The notes under the pieces were generated by a model that saw only the letters and a list, made by a program, of their open reading frames with translations, made no database searches and was not told the DNA's origin. The position numbers were made by a program, and so were the translations under genes. This document shows, piece after piece, positions 25,515 to 33,539 of a stretch of 64,000 bases of DNA (position 1 is its first letter; every line of letters starts with the position of its first letter). This DNA is from Pandoraea aquatica (GTDB lineage: Bacteria; Pseudomonadota; Gammaproteobacteria; Burkholderiales; Burkholderiaceae): NCBI RefSeq assembly GCF_902459565.1, contig NZ_CABPSN010000001.1:310001-374000 (forward strand), read 5' to 3'.

Positions 25515-26278
25515 CTTCGAAAGAGATGGGGGCCGACAACGGTAAGCAATGCGTCGGTCCCGGCGAAGATCGTCTGGCCGCCGCCGTCATACGTCCCATG
25601 CGCTTGGATGCTTAAACCGGCTTCACGGCAAATCGCCGCCCCGGCGGCGATGTCCCAGATGCTCGTGTGTCTTTCCAGATAGCCATCGACGAAGCCGAGC
25701 GCAGCGAAGCCAAGGCCGATGGTGGCGCACCGATACTCAGCCAAGCCCCAGCCCGACGTCCGTAACGCGTATTCGACCTGCGCGATTTCAGTGGCAGGCC
25801 AACGGGCGTTATCGCCGACGGCGGCGAGGTGCACCGACGGGAAGTCGACGATTCGTTCGAACGGCAGCCCGTTGCGTGACAGGCCGCGCCCGCGCGCAGC
25901 GCTCAGTGTGATACCCAGCGAGGGATAAGCGATGACGCCGACGACAGCCTCATCGTCCTCGACAAATCCCAGCGACACGCCCCACAGTGGCGATCCGCGC
26001 AGAAAGTTGGCGGTTCCGTCGATGGGATCGATGGCCCAGAAGGCGTTCGATCCCTCTCCGCCCATCTCCTCCCCCATCACATCGTCCCCCGGCAATGCCG
26101 CCGCCAGCGCCTCGCGAATGCGGCGTTCGATCATCCGGTCGGCTTCGGACACATATTCGCGCGCGCCCTTCTCCTCCAGCGCGAAGCGTCCGCGCGCGTC
26201 AAACAATGCAAGCGCCGAGCACGCGGCCTCGTGGACGATGTGCACTGCGACGGCCAATCGTTGGTCAATGTCGTGCAT
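25511..26278 (-). CDS. Inositol monophosphatase family protein
   Basis: Starting at MHDIDQRLAVAV the protein has 255 residues, typical of the family. Metal and catalytic motifs are clear: DDVMGEEMGGEG (Glu ligand), AIDPIDGTANFLRG (the DPxDGT ligand motif) and SIWDIAAGAAICREAG (the WDxAAG Asp). Members dephosphorylate inositol phosphates, 3'-phosphoadenosine phosphates, histidinol phosphate or fructose bisphosphate. The neighbours do not indicate which. The upstream in-frame extension to 26356 looks non-coding. Confidence 0.9.
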   Translation of the reverse strand: MHDIDQRLAVAVHIVHEAACSALALFDARGRFALEEKGAREYVSEADRMIERRIREALAAALPGDDVMGEEMGGEGSNAFWAIDPIDGTANFLRGSPLWGVSLGFVEDDEAVVGVIAYPSLGITLSAARGRGLSRNGLPFERIVDFPSVHLAAVGDNARWPATEIAQVEYALRTSGWGLAEYRCATIGLGFAALGFVDGYLERHTSIWDIAAGAAICREAGLSIQAHGTYDGGGQTIFAGTDALLTVVGPHLFRS

Positions 26279-26449
26279 GGCAGAGGTTTGTTGGCTGGCC
26301 GGAGACGGTTCGCGACATTCTGGCCCTTCGACGCGACACTTTTGCGTCAGAGACAACGAAGCGGCGTGCGCGCCAGCTTGCCCCGTGCGCCGATGCTATG
26401 CTGCAAGTGCATCCGTTCGCATTTCCACTAGCGTCCGACGGAGGTCATC

Positions 26450-26782
26450 ATGACGGAAACCGACGTACTGGCTATCGAACAACGCGCCACGGCGCTCGTG
26501 CACGCGCAGGTGCTCGGCATGCTGCTTGCGCACATCAATCATCTCGACGCCACGCCAGCGCCTGCCTTCGATTGCTTCCGGCAGGCTGCAATGGACGAGA
26601 TCCGGCAATCTCTGGTGAAGCGCTGCGGCATGTCCGGTCCGGCGTACGACGAACTCGAACGGCTCTTCGCGGCCCTCGCCCGCGCGTCTGATGACGTCTT
26701 CACCGTCGCCGATCACCACAACGCCCGATTCTTCCGCCAACTGCGCGAACGAAAGGTCACAGAAGAGCCTGCGCTGGACTGA
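26450..26782 (+). CDS. Small hypothetical protein
   Basis: A 110-residue, mostly helical, soluble protein with no motif I recognise. GGAGG lies 5 bases before the ATG, which supports real translation. The sequence (TDVLAIEQRATALVHAQVLGMLLAHINHL ... DEIRQSLVKRCGMSGPAYDELERLFAAL) suggests three helices. It is divergent from the phosphatase gene and convergent with the asparaginase gene, so context gives no function. Confidence 0.7.
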   Translation: MTETDVLAIEQRATALVHAQVLGMLLAHINHLDATPAPAFDCFRQAAMDEIRQSLVKRCGMSGPAYDELERLFAALARASDDVFTVADHHNARFFRQLRERKVTEEPALD

Positions 26783-26822
26783 CTCCTGCGGCGAAACACC
26801 AACGTCTCGTCAAAGTCAGTCC
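26776..26822. terminator. Inverted repeat at convergent gene ends
   Basis: GGACTGACT (26776-26784) and AGTCAGTCC (26814-26822) are perfect 9-bp arms with a long loop between the small hypothetical gene and the asparaginase gene. The long loop makes it a weak terminator candidate. Confidence 0.4.
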
Positions 26823-26837
26823 GACACAAAACACGCG

Positions 26838-27938
26838 TCAGTACGTGGCGTCGAACGCCTTCTGCACCTTGTCTGCGGCGCTCACGCCATTGCCGATAAG
26901 GAGTTGCGTCAGCACGCGGGCCTTCTGCGGATTCAGATCGTACGAGACGACGAACCCGGTCTTGTCGTCGGAGACTTCGACATTACGGTTAACGAACCCG
27001 GCCCCGACACGCGACGACCGGACCACGACGATGCCCTTGCGCGCAGCGGCTTCGAGCGCGTCGAGTGCCGCTTTGGACGCATTGCCATCGCCCACGCCCG
27101 CGAGCACGATGCCCTTGGCGTCGCGTCGCACCGCGTCATCGATCTGGGTGGCATCCATGTCGGCATGTGCGTAGACGATGTCGACGCGCGGCAAACCGGC
27201 GTTGGGGACTGCCAGCGCACCTTTTCGTCCCGCCGGTGCTGCGGCGAGATAGCGGATCGACGCAGGATCGACGTATCCGAGCGGCCCGCCGTTCGGGTTT
27301 TGAAACGTCTGCACCGACGTGGTATTCGTCTTGGTGACCCAGCGCGGCGAGTGAATCGTGTCGTTCAGGACGACGAGCACGCCCCGGTTGCGAGACTGCG
27401 CACTAGCCGCCACTTCGACCGCTTCGTAGAGATTGCCCGGACCGTCGGCACTCACCGCCGTACTCGGACGCATGGAGCCGACCAGCACGACCGGCTGGCT
27501 GGTCGCGAGCACGTTATCGAGGAAGAACGCCGTTTCCTCCATGGTATCGGTGCCGTGCGTGATCACGATGCCGTCGGCCTCGTTACGCTCGAATGCCTGC
27601 TTGATGCGCGCGGCCAACTGATACCAGACCTTGCTGTTCATGTCCTGCGAGCCGATGTTCGAAATCTGCTCCGCTTTGATCGTGGCCAGCTTGTCCAGAC
27701 CAGGCACGCTGGCCGTCAGTTGCTCTCCCGTCACGCCGCCGGCGTTATAGCCGATGGCCGAGCGTGCGTCGCCGGTGCTGGCGATCGTGCCGCCGGTCGC
27801 GAGCACGAGAATACGTGGCTTGGGTTGCGCCGTATCGGCGGCGGTGGCCGTCACGGCGTAACCGCCGGCGCTCAACGTCAGTGCGGCAATCGCGATCGAG
27901 TGCATCAGAGCCTGGCGGGGGGTCTTCGACGATGTCAT
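26838..27938 (-). CDS. ansB: L-asparaginase type II, secreted
   Basis: The start at 27938 has AGGAG 8 bases upstream and opens a signal peptide (SIAIAALTLSAGGYAVTATA-A). The 366-residue precursor carries both active-site signatures: LATGGTIAS with the nucleophilic Thr, and ITHGTDTMEETAFFLD with the second Thr-Asp pair. The enzyme hydrolyses asparagine (and often glutamine) in the periplasm to aspartate and ammonia, supplying nitrogen. It is a single gene, with its own 149-base upstream region. Confidence 0.93.
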   Translation of the reverse strand: MTSSKTPRQALMHSIAIAALTLSAGGYAVTATAADTAQPKPRILVLATGGTIASTGDARSAIGYNAGGVTGEQLTASVPGLDKLATIKAEQISNIGSQDMNSKVWYQLAARIKQAFERNEADGIVITHGTDTMEETAFFLDNVLATSQPVVLVGSMRPSTAVSADGPGNLYEAVEVAASAQSRNRGVLVVLNDTIHSPRWVTKTNTTSVQTFQNPNGGPLGYVDPASIRYLAAAPAGRKGALAVPNAGLPRVDIVYAHADMDATQIDDAVRRDAKGIVLAGVGDGNASKAALDALEAAARKGIVVVRSSRVGAGFVNRNVEVSDDKTGFVVSYDLNPQKARVLTQLLIGNGVSAADKVQKAFDATY

Positions 27939-28087
27939 GAATTCGCTCCTGTTATGTCGTTTATCGAGCATCGCGCCGAGAGCTGGCGCGATGTCCGACA
28001 TATTGACAATTTTTGGACTGCGAAGGAAGAGGTCGAAGCTTCCCATCAGGTTGACGATTCAGTCGTCGTCGATGGCCCCCTACCGCC

Positions 28088-29008
28088 TCATGCATGCGGC
28101 TCCAGCATGGCGAATTCGACCGCACCGCTGATCCAGCAACCCGAGTCGCGATGGCCGGGTTCGCGTAGCGCCACGCGTATGCAGGACGGACGGCCCATTG
28201 CAAAACCCTGGTAGACACGCATGGTCGACTCGCCGTTTGCCAGCAGGCCGTAATGCAGCACGCCATAAAGCGTGGCAGCAGCGGCGATGCCCGTGGCGGC
28301 ATCTTCCGGATAGCCCGAGGAACGCGGAAACTGGCGCGCATGCAATTCCAGCGGCCGAGTGCGCTCGACGGCAAACGGATAAAGGCCGGTCGAATCGAGG
28401 CCGTCGCACAGGGCGGCGACTGCGCCGAAGTTCGGCGTAAGCGTGTTCAGCTTTTCCACTGTGCGAAGGGGAATCAGCGTTTTCGTACGGCTGGTGCGCG
28501 CATTCACAATGCCCATCGGTGCCAGATCGTCCGCACCGATGCCAAGCACTTCGCAAATGGCCTCCACCAGCGTTGGGTCGTCCACTGGTTCGACGACGCC
28601 ACGCGGCTGGCCCACGTCGATCCGCTGCGTCGCCTCGTCGAAACGTACGTCGACCAGACCGCTGAGTGTTTCAATCGTCGCGCTTGCCGTCGTCCAGCGG
28701 CCCGCTTCACGCAGCAACCACATCGCACCGAGGGTGGCGTGACCGCACATCTCCATCTCATGCGCTGGGACGAAAAATCGTAGACGAACCGTATTGCGCG
28801 GGTCGCTGGCTCGACAGACGAAGGCGCTTTCATGGCCGTAGCGGGCGGCAATAGCCCTCATGTCGTCGGACGACAGGCTGTCGGCGTCGAACACGACGGG
28901 TGCCGGGTTGCCGCCACCGGCACCGGCGGAAAACACGTTGACGAAGCGCAGATCCGGCGTGGGCGTCTGCACTGAGGAAATATGGGGAACAAGGCTTGGG
29001 GTGGTCAT
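28088..29008 (-). CDS. PhzF family isomerase/epimerase-like protein
   Basis: The start at 29008 (MTTPSLVPHISS) has AGGAG upstream and gives 306 residues. PhzF features are FVNVFSAGAGGGNPAPVVF, the catalytic Glu in YGHESAFV, EMCGHATLGAMWLL, and the second-domain glycine region SGYPEDAATGIAAAAT. The family has a diaminopimelate-epimerase fold; PhzF itself isomerises a phenazine precursor, but most members have unknown substrates and no phenazine genes are present here. An AraC regulator is divergent and is the probable controller. Confidence 0.88.
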   Translation of the reverse strand: MTTPSLVPHISSVQTPTPDLRFVNVFSAGAGGGNPAPVVFDADSLSSDDMRAIAARYGHESAFVCRASDPRNTVRLRFFVPAHEMEMCGHATLGAMWLLREAGRWTTASATIETLSGLVDVRFDEATQRIDVGQPRGVVEPVDDPTLVEAICEVLGIGADDLAPMGIVNARTSRTKTLIPLRTVEKLNTLTPNFGAVAALCDGLDSTGLYPFAVERTRPLELHARQFPRSSGYPEDAATGIAAAATLYGVLHYGLLANGESTMRVYQGFAMGRPSCIRVALREPGHRDSGCWISGAVEFAMLEPHA

Positions 29009-29216
29009 CGGACACTCCTGATGGCAAGTGGCGCAAGCATGCCCAACGTCGGAACAACAGTCGCCGCCCATCGGGCCAGAACATGCGTCCGATCGGGCCA
29101 AACCTCGCTCAGGCTGGTACCACCGACGCGTTGGACAAAGACTATACTGGTCGCCTGCACGCCGGAATATGTGCTGGCAACGTTGCCAACCGGCCTGCCC
29201 CGCCAAGGAACCGAGA

Positions 29217-30071
29217 GTGAAGCCTTATCCCACCGCATCGCGTCATTTGCACGGAGATCGCATCGCCGATGTCCGGCATGTGAGCGTCGGTGAATACCGC
29301 ACGCACCCTCACGCGCATGACGACGAGTACATGTTCTTGCTGCCCCGCACCGGGCAACTCGTGCTCAACGTCGAATCGAATATCGCACCGGTGCGCGTCG
29401 CGCCGAAGTCCTTCGTCGTGGTGCCGCCTCAGCGTGTTCACGATACGCGGGGCTACCGGCCCGGACAGTCGCACGTCGCCGTCTATGTCGCGAGCGATTT
29501 TGTGGCGTTTTGCGAGCGTAAGGCACGGCGCAAGCTCGCGTGCGAGCGCATCTCGATCTGGTCGGCACCGCTGGGTCTCCTCGATGCGGTACGCGTGGCA
29601 AGCGACGCGCGCACGCCAAACGATATGCCGGTGCCCGATCTGGCAGCCTTCCGCGCAGATCTCGCTGTCCGTATGCTTGCGGCGAGTTGCGTTGAAGCCG
29701 GTCTGACGTCCGCGCCGATCTCACCAGGTCGCCGCGATGCCCACGCCGAGATGGTGCGAGATATCCGGACGTTTCTGGACGCAACGCTCGATCAACCCGT
29801 CACGCTCGATCGCATCGCCTATGAGTTCGGCCTTTCACGGCGCACGTTGACGCGGATTTTCCGGGACGCCACGGGCGAGTCCGTTGTCGATTACCAGTCG
29901 CGACGACGCGTGGAAATTGCCGCAACCTTGCTTCGCGCGCCCGGCATGACGGTGCTTGCTGTCGCCGCGGCTGTCGGACTGGACTCTCCGTCCTATCTCG
30001 CGCGACTGTTCAGACAACACGGCTATGCGCCGCCGAACGCCTTCAAGCACGACGTATCCGATATCGACTGA
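29217..30071 (+). CDS. AraC family transcriptional regulator
   Basis: A GTG start at 29217 with AAGGAA 6 bases upstream gives 284 residues. The N-terminal half is an AraC-type cupin (RTHPHAHDDEYMFLLPRTGQLVLNVESN ... KSFVVVPPQRVHDT). The C-terminal 100 residues hold the two HTH motifs (QPVTLDRIAYEFGLSRRTLTRIFRDATGES and MTVLAVAAAVGLDSPSYLARLFRQHGYAPPNAF). The gene is divergent from the PhzF gene with a 208-base shared promoter region, so it probably regulates phzF-like expression. Confidence 0.9.
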   Translation: MKPYPTASRHLHGDRIADVRHVSVGEYRTHPHAHDDEYMFLLPRTGQLVLNVESNIAPVRVAPKSFVVVPPQRVHDTRGYRPGQSHVAVYVASDFVAFCERKARRKLACERISIWSAPLGLLDAVRVASDARTPNDMPVPDLAAFRADLAVRMLAASCVEAGLTSAPISPGRRDAHAEMVRDIRTFLDATLDQPVTLDRIAYEFGLSRRTLTRIFRDATGESVVDYQSRRRVEIAATLLRAPGMTVLAVAAAVGLDSPSYLARLFRQHGYAPPNAFKHDVSDID

Positions 30072-30098
30072 TCCTCGCAGGCTCGCAACTTCACACGC

Positions 30099-31001
30099 TC
30101 AGCGGCCTTTGTCCTGAACGCGCGCGAATTGCGCCGAGAGCCACTCGGTGAAGACTTTCACACGACGCGACAATTGACGGCTATGCGGGTAAAGCACCGA
30201 AACCGGCATCGACGGCGGTGGATAGTCCGCCAGAACGATCTGCAACCGGCCGTCCCCCAACTCGTTTTCGATACGATATCGCGGCACCTGAACGAGCCCC
30301 AGACCGGCGAGCGCCGCACCGGTGTACAAGTCCGCGCCGTTCACGGAAACCGTCGATTTCAACCGCCGGGTGACGTATTCGCCGTCGAGTCGAAAGTCCA
30401 GCGGCACGGGACGCCCGGTTGCGCTGGACACGTAGTCGACGGCAACGTGCGTCGCCAGATCGTCGAGTGTGTCCGGCGTGCCATATCGCTGCAAATACGC
30501 CGGACTGGCGACCGTGACCTGCTCCATCGTCGCGACCTGCTTGCCGACTAGCGACGAATCTTGCAAGACGCCCGCGCGCAGCACGCAGTCCACCCCCTCC
30601 CTGACCATGTCGATCAGCCGGTCGTCCTCGCCAACGTGCAGGGCGATGCCGGGGTAGGCGTCGAGAAAGGTGCCGAGCGTGGGCATGATGAAGTGTTTGG
30701 CGAGCGTCCCCTGAAGATTCACCCGTAACAGCCCTTTCGGCGGCGCGCTGCGGAATGCCCCGTCGGTCTCCTCCAGATCGGCCAGCAGCCGCACGCATCG
30801 ACGGTAGTACTCCTCTCCCTCCAGCGTCAGCCGTACCTGGCGTGTGGTGCGCTCCAGCAACCGCACGCCGATGCGTGCCTCCAGCCGCTTGATCAGGTTA
30901 GTGACGGTCGCGCGCGGAATTTGCAAATCGTCGGCCGCGAGCGAGAAGCTGTGCCGGTCGGCGATGCGTACGAAAACCTGCATTTCCTGAAATCGGTCCA
31001 T
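30099..31001 (-). CDS. LysR family transcriptional regulator
   Basis: Starting at MDRFQEMQVFVRIADRHSF gives 300 residues. The N-terminal HTH is clear (AADDLQIPRATVTNLIKRLEARIGVRLLERTTRQVRLT), followed by the effector-binding domain (RVNLQGTLAKHFIMPTLGTFL ... ALAGLGLVQVPRYRI). This CrgA/DhcR-like subgroup commonly controls a divergent oxidoreductase, here the SDR gene starting at 31167. The 165-base gap between them holds a matching inverted repeat. Confidence 0.9.
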   Translation of the reverse strand: MDRFQEMQVFVRIADRHSFSLAADDLQIPRATVTNLIKRLEARIGVRLLERTTRQVRLTLEGEEYYRRCVRLLADLEETDGAFRSAPPKGLLRVNLQGTLAKHFIMPTLGTFLDAYPGIALHVGEDDRLIDMVREGVDCVLRAGVLQDSSLVGKQVATMEQVTVASPAYLQRYGTPDTLDDLATHVAVDYVSSATGRPVPLDFRLDGEYVTRRLKSTVSVNGADLYTGAALAGLGLVQVPRYRIENELGDGRLQIVLADYPPPSMPVSVLYPHSRQLSRRVKVFTEWLSAQFARVQDKGR

Positions 31002-31061
31002 GGTGTTTCGGTCCCCCGGGGTGTTGCCGGCAATCCGTGCCGCTGCCCGCCATAGTGCCAT

Positions 31062-31099
31062 CGATTTGTTAAAGCAAATGGAATTCTGAAAACAAATCG
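31062..31099. promoter_or_regulatory. Candidate LysR binding region
   Basis: CGATTTGTT (31062-31070) and AACAAATCG (31091-31099) are perfect inverted arms. Between them ATTTG and CAAAT form an inner T-N11-A type repeat (31064-31079). The site lies midway between the divergent LysR and SDR genes. Confidence 0.55.
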
Positions 31100-31166
31100 C
31101 CCCCAATGATCTTTCAAATGGAATGAACCAGAATGTCTTCACCGACCACCTGAACTGGAAACCACC

Positions 31167-31901
31167 ATGAAAACGTCTCAAATTGCGCTGATCACCGGTG
31201 CTTCGCGCGGCATTGGCGCCACCATCGCCCGCCGCCTCGCACGTGACGGCTTCTCCGTCGCCATCAACTACGCCTCGAACGCCGTCGAGGCCGATGCGCT
31301 GGTGGCCGAACTGGTCAACGCCGGGACCGCCGCCATCGCCGTGAAGGCCGACGTCTCGAAGTCGGCCGAGGTCAAGGCGATGTTCGACACGGTCGAGCAG
31401 CAGCTCGGCAAGATCGACGTGCTAGTGAACAACGCCGGGATTCTCAAGACGGCCCCCCTCGCGCAAACCAGCGACGAACTGTACGAGCAGAACTTCGCGA
31501 TCAACACGCGCGGCGTCTTCAATACGCTGCGCGAAGCCGCGACGCGCATGAACGAAGGCGGTCACATCGTCAATGTGTCGAGCACCACGCTTGGCCTGAA
31601 CATGCCGGGCTACGCCATTTACAACGGCACCAAGGCGGCTGTGGAGTCGTTCACGCGAGTGTTCGCCAAGGAGCTGCGCGGGCGTCGCATCACCGTCAAC
31701 GCCGTTGCACCGGGCCCGGTGGCGACCGAATTGTTTCTGAACGGCAAGACCGACGAGCAGATTCAGACCTTTGCCAAGATGCCGCCGCTCGAACGCCTCG
31801 GGCAGCCCGACGATATCGCCAACGTCGTGGCGTTTCTCGCCGGCCCGGACAGCGGTTGGGTCAATGGCCAGGTGCTGCGCGCCAACGGCGGCGTCGTCTG
31901 A
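31167..31901 (+). CDS. SDR family oxidoreductase
   Basis: A 244-residue classical short-chain dehydrogenase. The cofactor motif is ITGASRGIGATIARRLA, the structural motif is VLVNNAGILKTAPL, and the catalytic Ser, Tyr and Lys are in NVSSTTLGLNMPGYAIYNGTKAAV. NINYASN after the second strand suggests NADP(H) preference. It resembles 3-oxoacyl-ACP reductase-type paralogues that act on small carbonyls. The divergent LysR gene is the likely regulator. A secreted unknown protein follows 12 bases later and may be co-transcribed. Confidence 0.92.
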   Translation: MKTSQIALITGASRGIGATIARRLARDGFSVAINYASNAVEADALVAELVNAGTAAIAVKADVSKSAEVKAMFDTVEQQLGKIDVLVNNAGILKTAPLAQTSDELYEQNFAINTRGVFNTLREAATRMNEGGHIVNVSSTTLGLNMPGYAIYNGTKAAVESFTRVFAKELRGRRITVNAVAPGPVATELFLNGKTDEQIQTFAKMPPLERLGQPDDIANVVAFLAGPDSGWVNGQVLRANGGVV

Positions 31902-31913
31902 GCGTTCCCAGCC

Positions 31914-32459
31914 ATGAAGCGCTTTCGCCAAGCCGCCATGCTGCTATCGAGCCTCTCGCTAATCGCATTGATTGGCGCGACAGCAGCATGTGCGCGGACT
32001 GATCAGCAGGAGACGCCGTCCATGAAACCCAGCGTGACCTATTTGCACTTGCTGCGTCACACCCCGTTTTTCACCGAGTTGACGACCGACCAGTTGCGCT
32101 GGGTCATCGGACACTCGCGCGAGTGGGAGGTGACCAAGGGGCAACCCATCGCCACACCGGAAAGCCCGAAAGATTTCGACGGGTACTGGATCCTGCTGGA
32201 TGGCGGATGGGATCTGGTCGTGGGTGGGCAACGCTACCCGAGCGGGCACGCCGATCCGGGGAAGTGGTTCAACCGTGATCGGGTGAGCGGCCGCGATTAC
32301 CGACTCGTCGCCAACGATCACAGTTACGTCATGCATATTGCCGCCGCCGATATGGACGACATGCTGGCGCGAGGTTTCAGGTTTGACCGACACCTCGCCG
32401 CCGGAAAGCAGTTTTACAGCGGTCTCAAGGCCACTAACGGGTCGTCTGCCGCGCAGTAA
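31914..32459 (+). CDS. Putative exported protein of unknown function
   Basis: A 181-residue protein that begins with a signal-like segment (FRQAAMLLSSLSLIALIGATAACA); the AAC could be a weak lipobox. The mature part includes HLLRHTPFFTELTTDQLRWVIGHSREWEVTKGQPIATPESPKDFDGYWILLDGGWDLVVGG, which recalls the start of a cyclic-nucleotide-binding fold without its phosphate-binding cassette. I do not recognise a named family. It is 12 bases downstream of the SDR gene, so the two probably share a transcript. Confidence 0.7.
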   Translation: MKRFRQAAMLLSSLSLIALIGATAACARTDQQETPSMKPSVTYLHLLRHTPFFTELTTDQLRWVIGHSREWEVTKGQPIATPESPKDFDGYWILLDGGWDLVVGGQRYPSGHADPGKWFNRDRVSGRDYRLVANDHSYVMHIAAADMDDMLARGFRFDRHLAAGKQFYSGLKATNGSSAAQ

Positions 32460-32510
32460 GGCGTCTGCACCGAATCCATCGAATTCAAACTGAGTTTTCT
32501 CCGCCCATTT

Positions 32511-32530
32511 CTCACCTTAGCTCACCTTAG
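32511..32530 (+). repeat. Perfect 10-bp tandem duplication CTCACCTTAG
   Basis: CTCACCTTAG occurs twice head to tail just before the Shine-Dalgarno of the next SDR gene. It is probably a replication slip that changed leader length. Confidence 0.7.
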
Positions 32531-32542
32531 GGAGCCGTCGTC

Positions 32543-33463
32543 ATGTCTCATACCCAGCCTCAAACCATTCTGATTACCGGTGCCTCGTCGGGCTTTGGCC
32601 TGATGACCGCCCAAGCGCTGGCCAAAGCCGGTCACACCGTCTACGCCTCCATGCGTGACACCTCGGGCAGAAATGCCCCGCGCGTGGCCGAAGTGGCCCA
32701 ATGGGCGTCTGACAATGCTGTGGACCTGCGCACCGTCGAGCTGGACGTGCAGTCGGAAGCGTCGGCTGCTGCCGCCATCGAGCACGTGCTCGCCGACGCG
32801 GGCGGTCTGGACGTCCTCATCCACAACGCGGGGCATATGGTCTTCGGGCCTGCCGAAGCTTTCACGCCTGAACAAATGATTCAGCAGTACGACGTCAACG
32901 TGCTCGGTGCGCAACGCGTCAACCGTGCTGCCCTGCCGCACCTGCGCAAGCAAGGCCGTGCGCTGATGCTGTGGGTGGGCTCGTCGTCGACGCGGGGCGG
33001 TACGCCACCGTTCCTCGCACCGTACTTCGCCGCGAAGGCCGCGATGGATGCGCTGGCTGTGTCGTATTCGACCGAGCTTTCGCGCTGGGGTATCGAGACG
33101 ACCATCATGGTGCCGGGCGCATTCACCAAGGGAACGAACCACTTCGCCCATTCGGGCAAGCCCGCCGATGCACATATCGCCGCTGAGTACGAGCAAGGGC
33201 CGTATGCGGGTGTGGCGGAAACCGCTCTTAAGGGGCTTGCAGGCCTGGAACCGGCAGACGCGGACCCTGCAGACGTGGCCCGTGAGATCGTGCGTGTCGT
33301 CGGACTGCCGCACGGCCGTCGCCCGTTCCGCGTGCACGTCGATCCGTCGCAAGACGGCGCGGAGGTCGTCAACGCGGTAGCCGACCGTATGCGCCGTGAA
33401 ATATACAACGCCATCGATCTCGGCGACTTGCTGTCGCCCCGCCAGACGGCGGCGCAGTCCTGA
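32543..33463 (+). CDS. SDR family oxidoreductase, extended length
   Basis: A 306-residue short-chain dehydrogenase with ITGASSGFGLMTAQALAKAG as cofactor motif, VLIHNAGHMVFGPAEAF as structural motif, and the active site in WVGSSSTRGGTPPFLAPYFAAKAAMDALA (Ser, Tyr-x-x-x-Lys). AGGGAG lies 8 bases before the ATG. It is longer than classical SDRs, with about 60 extra C-terminal residues. Substrate unknown. It has its own leader after the unknown exported-protein gene and ends at a strong terminator. Confidence 0.9.
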   Translation: MSHTQPQTILITGASSGFGLMTAQALAKAGHTVYASMRDTSGRNAPRVAEVAQWASDNAVDLRTVELDVQSEASAAAAIEHVLADAGGLDVLIHNAGHMVFGPAEAFTPEQMIQQYDVNVLGAQRVNRAALPHLRKQGRALMLWVGSSSTRGGTPPFLAPYFAAKAAMDALAVSYSTELSRWGIETTIMVPGAFTKGTNHFAHSGKPADAHIAAEYEQGPYAGVAETALKGLAGLEPADADPADVAREIVRVVGLPHGRRPFRVHVDPSQDGAEVVNAVADRMRREIYNAIDLGDLLSPRQTAAQS

Positions 33464-33480
33464 GCGACTGACGCACAGGC

Positions 33481-33519
33481 AAAGATGCGGAATCCCTTTC
33501 ACGGCGATTCCGCATCTTT
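33481..33519. terminator. Bidirectional intrinsic terminator
   Basis: AAAGATGCGGAATC (33481-33494) and GATTCCGCATCTTT (33506-33519) are perfect arms with A- and T-run ends, located between convergent SDR and dehydrogenase genes. Confidence 0.9.
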
Positions 33520-33539
33520 GGCTCTGGCCTAACCTAAGC

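Noticed and set aside
26691-28214. Plus-strand open frame of about 507 codons opposite L-asparaginase
   Set aside because: Antisense to a secreted asparaginase with both active-site signatures and a good ribosome binding site; no recognisable domain in the frame itself.
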